From NCBI GenBank assembly GCA_040403075.1, contig JBBALJ010000074.1, positions 1-15,204 of the forward strand: a stretch of DNA of 15,204 bases, given 5' to 3'. The translations under genes and the position numbers were made by a program. Positions 1 through 7,962 of this stretch are shown piece by piece. The notes beneath the pieces are model-generated. The model made no database searches. It was not told the DNA's origin and saw nothing but the letters and a program-made list of their open reading frames with translations. The number at the start of each line of letters is the position of its first letter. Position 1 is the stretch's first letter. This stretch comes from RGVD01 sp040403075 (GTDB lineage: Bacteria > Bacteroidota > Bacteroidia > UKL13-3).

Positions 1-17
1 TGTTATTAACTATTTTT

Positions 18-45
18 TTGCTCTTAGTTAAAGCTTTTATTTTTG
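18..45 (+). promoter_or_regulatory. Candidate Bacteroidota-type promoter of the symporter gene
   Basis: The 8-mer TATTTTTG at 38-45 matches the Bacteroidota -7 element TAnnTTTG exactly. A TTG at 18-20, inside a T-run, lies 17 bases upstream in the -33 position. The start codon is at 50, only four bases after the -7 element, so transcription from here would begin at or just before the ATG and give a leaderless or nearly leaderless mRNA. T-rich sequence makes chance matches common, and the true promoter could lie left of the window. Confidence 0.35.
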
Positions 46-49
46 CCTC

Positions 50-1504
50 ATGTCACCTTACATAATCCTTTCATCAGTAGTAGGATACTTTGCTTTGTTA
101 CTTTTAATAGCATGGTACACCAGCCGAAATGCTAGCTCTGACTCCTATTTTATAGGTAATAAACAATCTCCTTGGTATATTGTAGCTTTTGGTCTTATCG
201 GAGATTCGCTATCTGGTGTTACATTTATTTCAGTGCCGGGTGCAGTGGGAACTAATCAATTTAGCTATATGCAAATGGTCTTAGGTTATGTGATAGGCTA
301 TTTGGTTATCTCACAAGTACTGCTTCCTCTTTATTATCGATTAAATCTCACCTCAATTTATAGTTACCTGCATCAACGTTTTGGGACCTCTTCGCAAAAA
401 AGTGGCTCTTTCTTTTTCCTTGTTTCACGATTGGTGGGTGCTGCTTTTAGGCTCTATATTGCTTTAATTGTATTGGATGTATATTTCTTTTCTTCTTTCA
501 ATATACCTTTTGCTGTTTCAGCAGCCATAGTGATTGCCTTAATTTTGTTATACACTTATAAAGGAGGAATTAAAACCCTTGTATGGACAGATACACTTCA
601 ATCTGGTTTTCTTTTGTTGGGTGTAATTTTCTCCATTTATTTTGTTTGCAAGGAGCTCCATTTAAATTTATCTGAAACCTTTGTTGCTGTAAAACAAAGT
701 CCATATAGTCAAATATTTTTCTTTGATGACTGGATGAGTAAAAATCACTTTGTAAAACAGTTTATGGGAGGAATGTTCATTGCTATTGTTATGACAGGTC
801 TTGATCAAAACATGATGCAAAAGAATTTGAGTTGTAGAAGCCTTGGTGATGCTCAAAAAAATATCCGTTGGTTTAGTGTAGTAGTGGTTTTTATCAATTT
901 ACTTTTTGTTTCTTTAGGTGCTTTGCTATACCTATTTGCACAACAAAATGGTCTTGAAATACCAGCTAAAACGGATCAGCTTTTTCCAAGTATTGCACTT
1001 AACAATGTGGGAGGAATAGGTGCTATTGTTTTTATTTTAGGTATTACAGCTGCAACTTTTAGTAGTGCTGATAGTGTGTTAACTACACTTACCACTTCTT
1101 TTTGTATTGATTTTTTAGGTTATGATGAGAAGCATGAGACAGCAACTTTAAAAAGAAATAGACAATTCATACATATAGGTTTTGCTGTTTTGCTTTTGTT
1201 GTTGATTGTGCTTTTTAAAGAGCTTAATAACGATGCTGTAATAAATCAAGTTTTTAAATTTGCGGGATACACTTATGGTCCACTTTTGGGAATGTTTGCG
1301 TTTGGTTTGTTCAGCAATCGCTTCGTCATAGATAAATGGGTACCTTTTATTTGTTTGGTATCACCCATTGTCTGCTATGTCTTGGATTCAAACTCCAAAG
1401 TATGGTTTGGTGGTTACCAATTTGGCAACGAACTACTCATAGCCAATGGACTCATAACATTTATGGGATTAATGCTAATATCGAGAAACAAAACAGTAAA
1501 ATAA
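50..1504 (+). CDS. Sodium:solute symporter (SSS family)
   Basis: This is an inner-membrane secondary transporter that uses the sodium gradient to take up a small organic solute. The substrate (sugar, sialic acid, amino acid, carboxylate or other) cannot be read from the sequence. The 484 residues form about 13 hydrophobic segments, the usual size for the LeuT-fold SSS family. Family marks are GDSLSGVTFISVPG in the first core helix (residues 51-64), the loop KGGIKTLVWTDTLQ (171-184), DQNMMQKNL (252-260), and TFSSADSVLTTLTT (336-349), where the family's Na2 sodium-site serines and threonines lie. The N-terminus begins directly with a membrane segment, so the ATG at 50 is the only sensible start; no other in-frame ATG occurs before residue 74. 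It converges on the LruC-domain gene with a 14-base gap and no clear terminator. It stands alone on its strand in this window, so no operon partner hints at the substrate. Confidence 0.93.
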   Translation: MSPYIILSSVVGYFALLLLIAWYTSRNASSDSYFIGNKQSPWYIVAFGLIGDSLSGVTFISVPGAVGTNQFSYMQMVLGYVIGYLVISQVLLPLYYRLNLTSIYSYLHQRFGTSSQKSGSFFFLVSRLVGAAFRLYIALIVLDVYFFSSFNIPFAVSAAIVIALILLYTYKGGIKTLVWTDTLQSGFLLLGVIFSIYFVCKELHLNLSETFVAVKQSPYSQIFFFDDWMSKNHFVKQFMGGMFIAIVMTGLDQNMMQKNLSCRSLGDAQKNIRWFSVVVVFINLLFVSLGALLYLFAQQNGLEIPAKTDQLFPSIALNNVGGIGAIVFILGITAATFSSADSVLTTLTTSFCIDFLGYDEKHETATLKRNRQFIHIGFAVLLLLLIVLFKELNNDAVINQVFKFAGYTYGPLLGMFAFGLFSNRFVIDKWVPFICLVSPIVCYVLDSNSKVWFGGYQFGNELLIANGLITFMGLMLISRNKTVK

Positions 1505-1518
1505 ATCTTTGGTAATTA

Positions 1519-2949
1519 TTACTTATTGAAAATATACTTGGTGTTTCTATAGTCGCTTTGCTCTGTATACCAATCTTTATAAATTTTTCCGCCACTTTGC
1601 CCCCATTGCGCAAACCTCAAATAAACTTGGGTGATATCAGGAATAATGCCATCATCTGTCATGGTTAATTCAACACAATATTTGAATGATTTTGGAATCA
1701 TTAAGCCCCAAGGCAAATTGTTTTTAGACAAGAAATATTTTTGTTTAGCAAGGTCGGTGGCATCATCAGCATATCTAAATAATGTATTATCTACCGAATT
1801 GGTTGGTAAATGGCCAGGAAGGTGGATTTCATATCCTCGTCCTTTACTAGGTGCATTCACCCAAATAAATGGATTGTATTCAGCTATTGTAAAGTCAGAT
1901 AATTTAGGTTTGCTCGAAACCTTGAAACTCATAGAAATAGCTTGGTCTAATAGTTTATCTTGTTTTGGAAGCGTATTCATTCCTCCTAAAACTTTGTTGC
2001 TATTATTAAACAATTGAATAATAGTTTCTGTTGAATTTGCTTCTGCTGTACCGCCAATTAGGTTCGAAATGTTACCTGGGGAAATAGGAAAAACATTACA
2101 AAAAGCCAAAGGTTGATTACCTCCATTCGCTCTTACAATATAAATAGCTTTCACTTCCACCACTTGGTTGTTAGAATTGGTTACTATTTCATGTCTTAAG
2201 TCCACCACCAAATCATTCATATCGTAATCACCTTTGAATGGCCATAAATCTTCATACATGATGGTTGAAAAATCCTTATCATTTGGAAAATAGTTATTAA
2301 AAGCTCTCTCTGCATCATCAGGGTAACTATCTAAACTGTTTTGTATACCGTCACCATCATTGTCATTTCCCTTTTTGTTCAATGTGGTTGAGAGATTCGT
2401 ATTAAAGTTTACTAAATCAGAGCCAACTACAATATCTGGATTCGTTTTAGATAAATAGTTAAATGATATATGGTTGTTAGCATCAATAGACAGTATATTG
2501 ATATTACTAGTATTGTTGGGGTATTTGTGAATTACATATAGTTTACTTGCTGTGTATGGCAAACTTATTTTTGAACTATAAGGCTTGTTAACATCGATAC
2601 TTCCTTGAGAAATGGTACTTAAAGATGAGCTTGGATCTGCATCACATATTGTTATTAAATGTGGTGCCGAAAATGAATTGCTTGTGAGACTCAGGTTAAT
2701 ATTTACCAACCTATTGTTTTCGAAATTGAAATTATCAGGCACAACCATCTCAGAAATGTTTTTTACATTTTTTGTTAAATCGGCCACTTTGGTTGTAGTT
2801 CCACCTGTATTGTTGTTTCCACCATTACCATTGTTATTGGAATTCGTATTTGTAAATACACCAGTGGTTGAGGTGGCAGTCTGATTTTTTTTACAAGAGG
2901 CAAATGAAATGAAGCAGATAATGATGCTTAATTGTAATAGATTTCTCAT
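1519..2949 (-). CDS. LruC-domain (DUF4842-type) surface lipoprotein
   Basis: This is a predicted lipoprotein with a 476-residue precursor. The N-terminus has a short hydrophobic signal and the lipobox FASC, so Cys19 should be lipidated; KKN follows. Residues 22-53 are a low-complexity N/T/G linker. Residues 195-211 (NDNDGDGIQNSLDSYPD) form an acidic calcium-binding repeat of the thrombospondin type-3 kind, leading into YFPNDKDFSTIMYEDLWPFKGDYDMNDLVVD (220-250), which carries the LruC hallmark WPFKGDYDMNDLV. The C-terminal part (about 260-476) matches the expected extent of DUF4842, a beta-rich region often found with LruC. The family is found mainly in Bacteroidota and some proteobacteria; its function is not settled, and a cell-surface or extracellular binding role is inferred. 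It is transcribed alone, 132 bases after the thioesterase gene. Substrate and export partners are unknown. Confidence 0.85.
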   Translation of the reverse strand: MRNLLQLSIIICFISFASCKKNQTATSTTGVFTNTNSNNNGNGGNNNTGGTTTKVADLTKNVKNISEMVVPDNFNFENNRLVNINLSLTSNSFSAPHLITICDADPSSSLSTISQGSIDVNKPYSSKISLPYTASKLYVIHKYPNNTSNINILSIDANNHISFNYLSKTNPDIVVGSDLVNFNTNLSTTLNKKGNDNDGDGIQNSLDSYPDDAERAFNNYFPNDKDFSTIMYEDLWPFKGDYDMNDLVVDLRHEIVTNSNNQVVEVKAIYIVRANGGNQPLAFCNVFPISPGNISNLIGGTAEANSTETIIQLFNNSNKVLGGMNTLPKQDKLLDQAISMSFKVSSKPKLSDFTIAEYNPFIWVNAPSKGRGYEIHLPGHLPTNSVDNTLFRYADDATDLAKQKYFLSKNNLPWGLMIPKSFKYCVELTMTDDGIIPDITQVYLRFAQWGQSGGKIYKDWYTEQSDYRNTKYIFNK

Positions 2950-2969
2950 ATCTGTTATTTATTGAACGC

Positions 2970-2999
2970 CAAATATGTTTATAATAATTGATTATTAAC
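2970..2999 (-). promoter_or_regulatory. Possible promoter -7 element with an adjoining AT-rich palindrome upstream of the LruC gene
   Basis: On the minus strand CATATTTG (2977 to 2970) is one base off the -7 consensus TAnnTTTG and sits 20 bases before the ATG at 2949. No convincing -33 TTG lies at the right distance. In that place is the near-perfect palindrome TAATAAT-TG-ATTATTA (2982-2997), flanked by GTT (2978-2980) and AAC (2997-2999). An operator or activator site is possible, but AT-rich palindromes arise easily by chance. Confidence 0.2.
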
Positions 3000-3081
3000 A
3001 GTCATAGTTGACAAACAGACGTTTTTTAGGGGTAATGTAGCGTGTATTTTATTTTGTATTTTTTGGACTTTGATTATTTCC

Positions 3082-3600
3082 CTAATCGGTTGTGAATAAG
3101 GCTTTCAATTCTGTAGCTTCATCAGGTTTCATTTTACCCGCTAAAACTAGCCTTAATTGTCTTCTTCTAAGTGCACCTTCAAATCGTTTTTGTTCATCTT
3201 CCGTCTCAGGTTGCAATTGAGGAACTATCAATGGAGACCCATTTCTATCCAAGGCCACAAATGTATAATAGGCTTCGTTTGATTTAAATTTTTCTCCACT
3301 TGGAATGTTCTCAGCATGCACCACGATGTGTATTTCCATTGATGTGTTAAATGCTCTGGAAACCTTTGCCTCTAGTGTAACTACATCACCCAATCTTATA
3401 CATTTGCCAAAGCTTACACTATCAACCGAAGCAGTTACTACTGTTTTACCACTATGTTTTTGAGCAGCAATGGCTGCTACTATATCCATCCAATGCAGCA
3501 GTCTTCCCCCCATTAAATTATTTAAGGTGTTAGTATCATTAGGCAGCACTAATTCATTCATGATGGTGTGCGAATCCATTGGTTTTTTTATAATTGTCAT
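3082..3600 (-). CDS. Acyl-CoA thioesterase, hotdog fold (YciA/ACOT type)
   Basis: This cytoplasmic thioesterase would hydrolyse acyl-CoA to free fatty acid and CoA. The 172-residue protein has one hotdog domain (about 10-130). The family motif LPNDTNTLNNLMGGRLLHWM followed by Asp39 holds the polar residues expected at the active site (Asn24, Asp39), followed by the hotdog helix VAAIAAQKH. SVDSVSFGKCIRLGD (58-72) and SNEAYYTFVALD (107-118) are typical later strands. The C-terminal tail of about 35 residues is charged and alpha-helical (EDEQKRFEGALRRRQLR), as in the related ACOT group. The start at 3600 gives a natural N-terminus, though Met8 is also possible. The glmS terminator lies immediately upstream (3605-3640), so expression needs either terminator read-through or a promoter hidden in that short region. 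The acyl chain preferred cannot be told. Confidence 0.9.
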   Translation of the reverse strand: MTIIKKPMDSHTIMNELVLPNDTNTLNNLMGGRLLHWMDIVAAIAAQKHSGKTVVTASVDSVSFGKCIRLGDVVTLEAKVSRAFNTSMEIHIVVHAENIPSGEKFKSNEAYYTFVALDRNGSPLIVPQLQPETEDEQKRFEGALRRRQLRLVLAGKMKPDEATELKALFTTD

Positions 3601-3604
3601 AATA

Positions 3605-3640
3605 ATAAAATTAAATAGCCCACTTTAGAGGCGGGCTATT
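3605..3640 (-). terminator. Rho-independent terminator after glmS
   Basis: Read on the minus strand, an 8-bp perfect stem AATAGCCC/GGGCTATT (plus-strand arms 3614-3621 and 3633-3640) with an 11-base loop is followed by a T-rich tail, TAATTTTATTATT. It starts 30 bases after the glmS stop and ends at the thioesterase start codon. It closes the four-gene operon and also occupies nearly all of the thioesterase 5' region. Confidence 0.8.
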
Positions 3641-3669
3641 ATAGATAAGGTTTAATTTCAAAAATAGTT

Positions 3670-5511
3670 TTATTCTACTGTTACCGATTTGGCAAGGTTT
3701 CTTGGTTGATCTACATTGCACTCACGCAAAACAGCAATATGATATGATAAAAGTTGCAGAGGAATAGTGGCAATTAAAGGTAACATGGCTTCTTCGCAAT
3801 CTGGTATATATATTACATGATCTGCCATGGTGGCAATATGCTCATCTCCTTCAGTAGCAATTGCTATTACCCTGCCTTTTCTTGCTTTTACTTCTTGAAT
3901 ATTGCTAATTACTTTTTCGTAATTGCTATGGTTTGTAGCAATTACCACAACTGGCATTTCTTCGTCAATTAAGGCAATTGGACCATGCTTCATTTCAGCT
4001 GCAGGATATCCTTCAGCGTGTATGTAGCTAATTTCTTTTAATTTTAAGGCACCTTCCAAGGCTATAGGGAAACCATATCCACGACCTAAATACAATGCAT
4101 TTTTTGAGTCTTTAAACTCTTCTGCAATTTTTTTAGTTTGAGCATCTGTTAATAGTACTTTTTCAACTTTTGCTGGTAATGTTTCTATTTCTATTAATAA
4201 TTCACGCAATCTTTGTGATGAAATTGAGCCGCGTTTTTGACCAATAGAAAGCGCCATCAATAACAAGGCAGTTACTTGAGCAGTAAATGCTTTGGTAGAT
4301 GCCACACCTATTTCAGGTCCGGCATGAGTATATGCTCCAGCATCTGTCAATCGAGGAATAGAAGAGCCCACCACATTACAAATACCAAAAATGGTCGCTC
4401 CACGACTTTTTGCTAGCTCAAGTGCCGCTAAGGTATCAGCTGTTTCACCAGACTGAGAAATAGCAATTACGAAATCTCTTTCATCTATAACTGGATTTCT
4501 ATATCTAAATTCAGATGCATATTCAACTTCGACAGGAATGCGAGCAAAGTCTTCAAACAAGTATTCACCTACTAAACCTGCATGCCATGATGTTCCACAA
4601 CCAACTATGATAATTCTTTCAAGGTTTTTAAACTTGTCTTCGAAATTATCAATACCTGCCATCGAAATTCTTCCTTCTGTGATATGAATTCTACCTCTGA
4701 AAGAGTCTAGAATTGAACGAGGTTGTTCAAAAATTTCTTTTAACATGAAGTGGTCATAACCACCCTTCTCTATACTTTCAAGGTTGATTTCTAATTCTTG
4801 GATATATGGAGTTTTTATCGTGTTATCAATCGTTTTTACAGTAAGTTGATTGTTTTGAATTATAGCCATTTCACCATCATTCAAATAAATTACATTACGA
4901 GTGTATTCAACAATTGGAGTGGCATCGCTAGCAATAAAATGTTCGTTTTCGCCAACACCAATAACCATAGGACTTCCTTTACGGGCGCCAATCAAATAAT
5001 TAGGGTCTTCATTTGAAAGAATAACCACTGCATATGCACCAATTACTTGGGTTAAAGCCATACGAACAGCTTCTTCAAAGGTCACATCATTTTTGTCGTA
5101 AACCTCTTCGATTAAATGTATTAAAACCTCCGTATCGGTTTCACTTTTAAACTCATGTCCACGCTTTATCAAAGCCGCTTTTAAAGAAGCATAGTTTTCA
5201 ATAATTCCATTATGGATAATAGCAAACTTGCCACTTCCTGATAAGTGCGGATGGGCATTTACATCATTTGGTGCACCATGGGTGGCCCATCGTGTATGTC
5301 CCATACCAGTTAGAGCTCTTGTATCTTGAGAACCAATAGACTCTTCAAGGTCTGAAACCTTGCCACTTTTTTTGTAAATTTTGAATTGTTTGTCAGCACC
5401 GAGTAAAGCAACTCCAGCACTATCATATCCGCGATATTCCAGTCGTTTTAAACCCTTTAATACAACTGGGCAGGCTTCACGATGACCTATATAAGCTACT
5501 ATTCCACACAT
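3670..5511 (-). CDS. glmS: Glutamine--fructose-6-phosphate aminotransferase (isomerizing)
   Basis: GlmS makes glucosamine-6-phosphate and glutamate from fructose-6-phosphate and glutamine. This is the first committed step to UDP-GlcNAc for peptidoglycan and LPS, and it takes place in the cytoplasm. The 613 residues compare with 609 in E. coli. After Met1 removal Cys2 is the N-terminal nucleophile of the class II glutaminase domain (1 to about 220), with RWATHG (74-79) and NGIIEN (101-106). Two SIS domains follow: GCGTSWHA (304-311), ISQSGETADT (351-360) and EIGVASTKAFTAQ (400-412) in the first; LGRGYGFPIALEGALKLKE (475-493) in the second. The C-terminus NLAKSVTVE carries the sugar-binding lysine (Lys608). 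It is the last gene of the operon, 49 bases after DAHP synthase, and is closed by a terminator. The short upstream gap leaves no room for a glmS ribozyme, which is known from Firmicutes. Confidence 0.98.
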   Translation of the reverse strand: MCGIVAYIGHREACPVVLKGLKRLEYRGYDSAGVALLGADKQFKIYKKSGKVSDLEESIGSQDTRALTGMGHTRWATHGAPNDVNAHPHLSGSGKFAIIHNGIIENYASLKAALIKRGHEFKSETDTEVLIHLIEEVYDKNDVTFEEAVRMALTQVIGAYAVVILSNEDPNYLIGARKGSPMVIGVGENEHFIASDATPIVEYTRNVIYLNDGEMAIIQNNQLTVKTIDNTIKTPYIQELEINLESIEKGGYDHFMLKEIFEQPRSILDSFRGRIHITEGRISMAGIDNFEDKFKNLERIIIVGCGTSWHAGLVGEYLFEDFARIPVEVEYASEFRYRNPVIDERDFVIAISQSGETADTLAALELAKSRGATIFGICNVVGSSIPRLTDAGAYTHAGPEIGVASTKAFTAQVTALLLMALSIGQKRGSISSQRLRELLIEIETLPAKVEKVLLTDAQTKKIAEEFKDSKNALYLGRGYGFPIALEGALKLKEISYIHAEGYPAAEMKHGPIALIDEEMPVVVIATNHSNYEKVISNIQEVKARKGRVIAIATEGDEHIATMADHVIYIPDCEEAMLPLIATIPLQLLSYHIAVLRECNVDQPRNLAKSVTVE

Positions 5512-5518
5512 AGAGTGC

Positions 5519-5548
5519 GAATGTAGTATGAATATAGCTTATTTCAAA
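5519..5548 (-). promoter_or_regulatory. Weak candidate internal promoter ahead of glmS
   Basis: In the 49-base gap before glmS the minus strand shows TTTG (5548-5545), an 18-base spacer, and TACATTCG (5526-5519), one mismatch from TAnnTTTG. It would give glmS an almost leaderless transcript in addition to operon read-through. The evidence is only a short consensus match. Confidence 0.22.
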
Positions 5549-5560
5549 GAGATGTTTTTT

Positions 5561-6553
5561 CTAAAGAGTTAGGGATACAACTGATTCTCTAATTGTTTGA
5601 ATTCCTGACAATAAAGTATCGAACTCATCAAAGGTAAGTGCTTGGTTACTATCAGACAAAGCTGTTTTGGGATTTGGGTGAATTTCTATCATTAATCCAT
5701 TGGCTCCTGCTGCTACAGCAGCAAGTGAAATTGGGTAAACGAATTTTGCTTCCCCTGTTCCATGGCTAGGATCTGCAATTATAGGTAGGTGTGATAAAGA
5801 TTGAATTAGAGGAATAACATTCACATCAAATACATTGCGCATTTGTGGATCAAAGCTTCTGATTCCACGTTCACATAAAATTATATCTTCATTTCCATTG
5901 CTCAAAATATAGTCTGCTGCTAGCAACCATTCATTTGTTTTTGCTATCATACCACGTTTTAGCATAACAGGTTTTTTTACTTTTCCAAGTTCTGCTAACA
6001 TGTAGAAATTACTCATATTTCTACTTCCCACTTGAATAATGTCAGAGTATTCCATTACTTCATCAAGCAAACTTAAATCCATAAGCTCAGTCACTACATT
6101 CAATCCATGAAGTGTAGCAGCTTCTTTTATGAGTTTTAACCCATCTAGGCCTAAACCTCTAAATGAATATGGAGAGGTTCTTGGTTTGTAGGCTCCGCCT
6201 CTCAAAAATTTCAAACCTTTGCTACTAATAAACTCCGCTGTATTAAAGATTTGTTCTTCGCTTTCAATAGAACATGGGCCTGCAATTATGGAGAATCCAT
6301 TATTAGAAATTTCATTTCCATTAATGTTTATCTCTGTTTGTTTTTTGTATTTATTGCTTGAAAGTTGAAAAGGAGTTTCAATTTCAATGATTTCAGAAAT
6401 GCTATTGGAAAACTCATTCAAAAAACCCTTATCGTTTAGTTTAGGTATTACAAATTCTTGTTTATCTGATAAATAAATATAATCAAATTTGGTTTGTTTT
6501 AGTTTATTAACCAAAAAAGGTATTTGTTGCTTATTTGATAGTTTTACAATCAC
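5561..6553 (-). CDS. aroF: 3-deoxy-7-phosphoheptulonate (DAHP) synthase, AroA-I-beta type
   Basis: It condenses phosphoenolpyruvate with erythrose-4-phosphate, the first step of the shikimate pathway to aromatic amino acids. The 330 residues fall into a small N-terminal region (1 to about 65) whose length and pattern fit the ferredoxin-like regulatory domain of Thermotoga-type enzymes, and a KDO8PS-like TIM barrel (about 80-325). Expected metal ligands are visible: Cys94 in AGPCSIES, His264 in DPSHGTGE, Glu290 in MIEIH and Asp301 in ALSDSNQ. KPRTSPYSFRGLG (123-135) binds phosphate and erythrose-4-phosphate in the family. The start is GTG at 6553; no in-frame ATG lies between it and the upstream stop. 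No C-terminal chorismate mutase is fused, unlike many Bacteroidota homologues. It begins 11 bases after the DUF4270 stop, so co-transcription is likely. Feedback control by aromatic amino acids through the N-terminal domain is family knowledge, not shown here. Confidence 0.95.
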   Translation of the reverse strand: MIVKLSNKQQIPFLVNKLKQTKFDYIYLSDKQEFVIPKLNDKGFLNEFSNSISEIIEIETPFQLSSNKYKKQTEININGNEISNNGFSIIAGPCSIESEEQIFNTAEFISSKGLKFLRGGAYKPRTSPYSFRGLGLDGLKLIKEAATLHGLNVVTELMDLSLLDEVMEYSDIIQVGSRNMSNFYMLAELGKVKKPVMLKRGMIAKTNEWLLAADYILSNGNEDIILCERGIRSFDPQMRNVFDVNVIPLIQSLSHLPIIADPSHGTGEAKFVYPISLAAVAAGANGLMIEIHPNPKTALSDSNQALTFDEFDTLLSGIQTIRESVVSLTL

Positions 6554-6564
6554 GTTCGTGTATT

Positions 6565-7962
6565 TTATTTAGTAACAGTATAAGTCAAATTCAGTTTTAT
6601 TCCACTACCTTTTTTGGTATTAATAATTGCTCTTGCTGCACTAACAGGGTTATCAGCAGGAACTACTATGTTAAAACCATAATTAACATTTCTACCTTGC
6701 TTGTATTGGTCGTAAAGGTATGCTATGGTTCTAGCAAAGTTGAATCTATACTCTTTTCTACCTCCTAAAAATCCACCACCAGAATAATTCACAGCTTCAA
6801 TCAATAAATCTTTTTGGAACAAGTATGTGTTTCGTCCAAGTGAATCAGAAGATGTAAGAAATAATTGACTAGGTGTGGCGTAATTGCCTGCATCACTTCC
6901 ATTAACAATTGGTACAACAAGTTCAGCACCGTTTATTAATACGTTAGGATATTTTTTAAGAAGTTCAAATATAGTAGGTAGGTTTAGTCTTATTTTTGTT
7001 CCTCCAGCACCTTGAATATATGAAATGTCTTGTGGTATTCCTTTTGATACCTTGGTACTATCCTTTGGTACCAATGCCTGAATTCTATTTGGAGGTAAAT
7101 TGCTATGCTCAAATTGGTTATATCTTGACTCAGCTCCATAATTGATTGGGAAAACAACTTTTAATGAATCGTTATAGTATACCGCTATTCCTGCTTGGGT
7201 ATTTGTTGAATTGGCGTAAAGATTAATATAACTTATTGCACCTTCATTACTCATTGGGTCTGTAGTCGATTTAATATATAGTCCATTAAACTGTTTTTTA
7301 AAATCATTTGAGTTTAATTTACTATTAACATCTAAATTTTTAAACAAATCTTTATAGTTGTCATTCATTTTAATTCTTACATGTGGCACTATGGTTTCAG
7401 TGGTTGATCCCAATTTGAATTTTAAGCTATCTGTAAAATTAAACTTATTAGACCATACTGTTGTATAGTTTGGGTCATCAAAAAATTTGGGTACTCTGGT
7501 ACAATAATAAACAGAATCAAATGATAGAGTATCAGTAAGCCTAAGCACTTTAATTTCTTGCATTCTTGAAATGTTGCCGTAATAACTTGTGCTAGTTGCA
7601 AATGGCAATTGAAGTACTACCGAATCAATTTTGGCCGTTGCTCCACCAAATGTAAAGGATGATGCCCCCCCAGGAAGGTTAAATTGAGTAATAATGTGTG
7701 CTTTAGTTATCCCAAAATCTATATCATTCATAGCGCCAAGCATATAATAAGACTGACGATGGGTTATTAATGTATCCATTTGAACTGTATACGCCTCAAC
7801 CGAAAAGGTGTCGGTATATATCACATTCAAATCTTTCCCTTGGCCAATAATGTTATACCCTGCGGTATCAATATCTTTTTTACAAGACGTTTGAGTTAAG
7901 AATAGAAAAAGAAAACCTATGAAAGATAGTTTATTAATTTTGTCTTTGAAGTAAAGTATCAT
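6565..7962 (-). CDS. DUF4270-family lipoprotein
   Basis: This is a predicted lipoprotein of a Bacteroidota family without settled function (DUF4270). The frame is open from 8001, but I prefer the ATG at 7962, which gives about 465 residues, a usual lipoprotein signal (hydrophobic LSFIGFLFLFLT) and the lipobox TQTSC with lipidated Cys27. The longer form would add 13 residues and deepen the overlap with the gene before it. The mature protein begins KKDIDTAGYNIIG and continues as a beta-rich protein. IDSVVLQLPF and the repeated pattern of alternating hydrophobic strands are typical of the family, and the C-terminal part KGSGIKLNLTYTVTK closes it. It overlaps the 3' end of the GT5-like gene by 29 bases and is followed after 11 bases by DAHP synthase, so it is the second gene of the operon and probably translationally coupled to the first. 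Its association with a GT5-like protein and GlmS suggests, only by context, an envelope role. Confidence 0.8.
   Translation of the reverse strand: MILYFKDKINKLSFIGFLFLFLTQTSCKKDIDTAGYNIIGQGKDLNVIYTDTFSVEAYTVQMDTLITHRQSYYMLGAMNDIDFGITKAHIITQFNLPGGASSFTFGGATAKIDSVVLQLPFATSTSYYGNISRMQEIKVLRLTDTLSFDSVYYCTRVPKFFDDPNYTTVWSNKFNFTDSLKFKLGSTTETIVPHVRIKMNDNYKDLFKNLDVNSKLNSNDFKKQFNGLYIKSTTDPMSNEGAISYINLYANSTNTQAGIAVYYNDSLKVVFPINYGAESRYNQFEHSNLPPNRIQALVPKDSTKVSKGIPQDISYIQGAGGTKIRLNLPTIFELLKKYPNVLINGAELVVPIVNGSDAGNYATPSQLFLTSSDSLGRNTYLFQKDLLIEAVNYSGGGFLGGRKEYRFNFARTIAYLYDQYKQGRNVNYGFNIVVPADNPVSAARAIINTKKGSGIKLNLTYTVTK

Noticed and set aside
1495..1530. Bidirectional terminator between the convergent symporter and LruC genes
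   Set aside because: GTAATTATTAC is a palindrome without a usable loop and has no T-run on either side.
1631..2017. 128-codon open frame on the plus strand
   Set aside because: It lies wholly inside the LruC-domain gene on the other strand, which has clear domain motifs; the plus-strand translation shows no family pattern.
3072..3087. Possible terminator GATTA/TAATC at the end of the thioesterase gene
   Set aside because: Only five A/T-rich pairs, overlapping the stop codon, and on the minus strand it is followed by A residues rather than a T-run.
5512..5560. glmS ribozyme or riboswitch upstream of glmS
   Set aside because: The gap is only 49 bases, far too short, and the ribozyme is known from Firmicutes.
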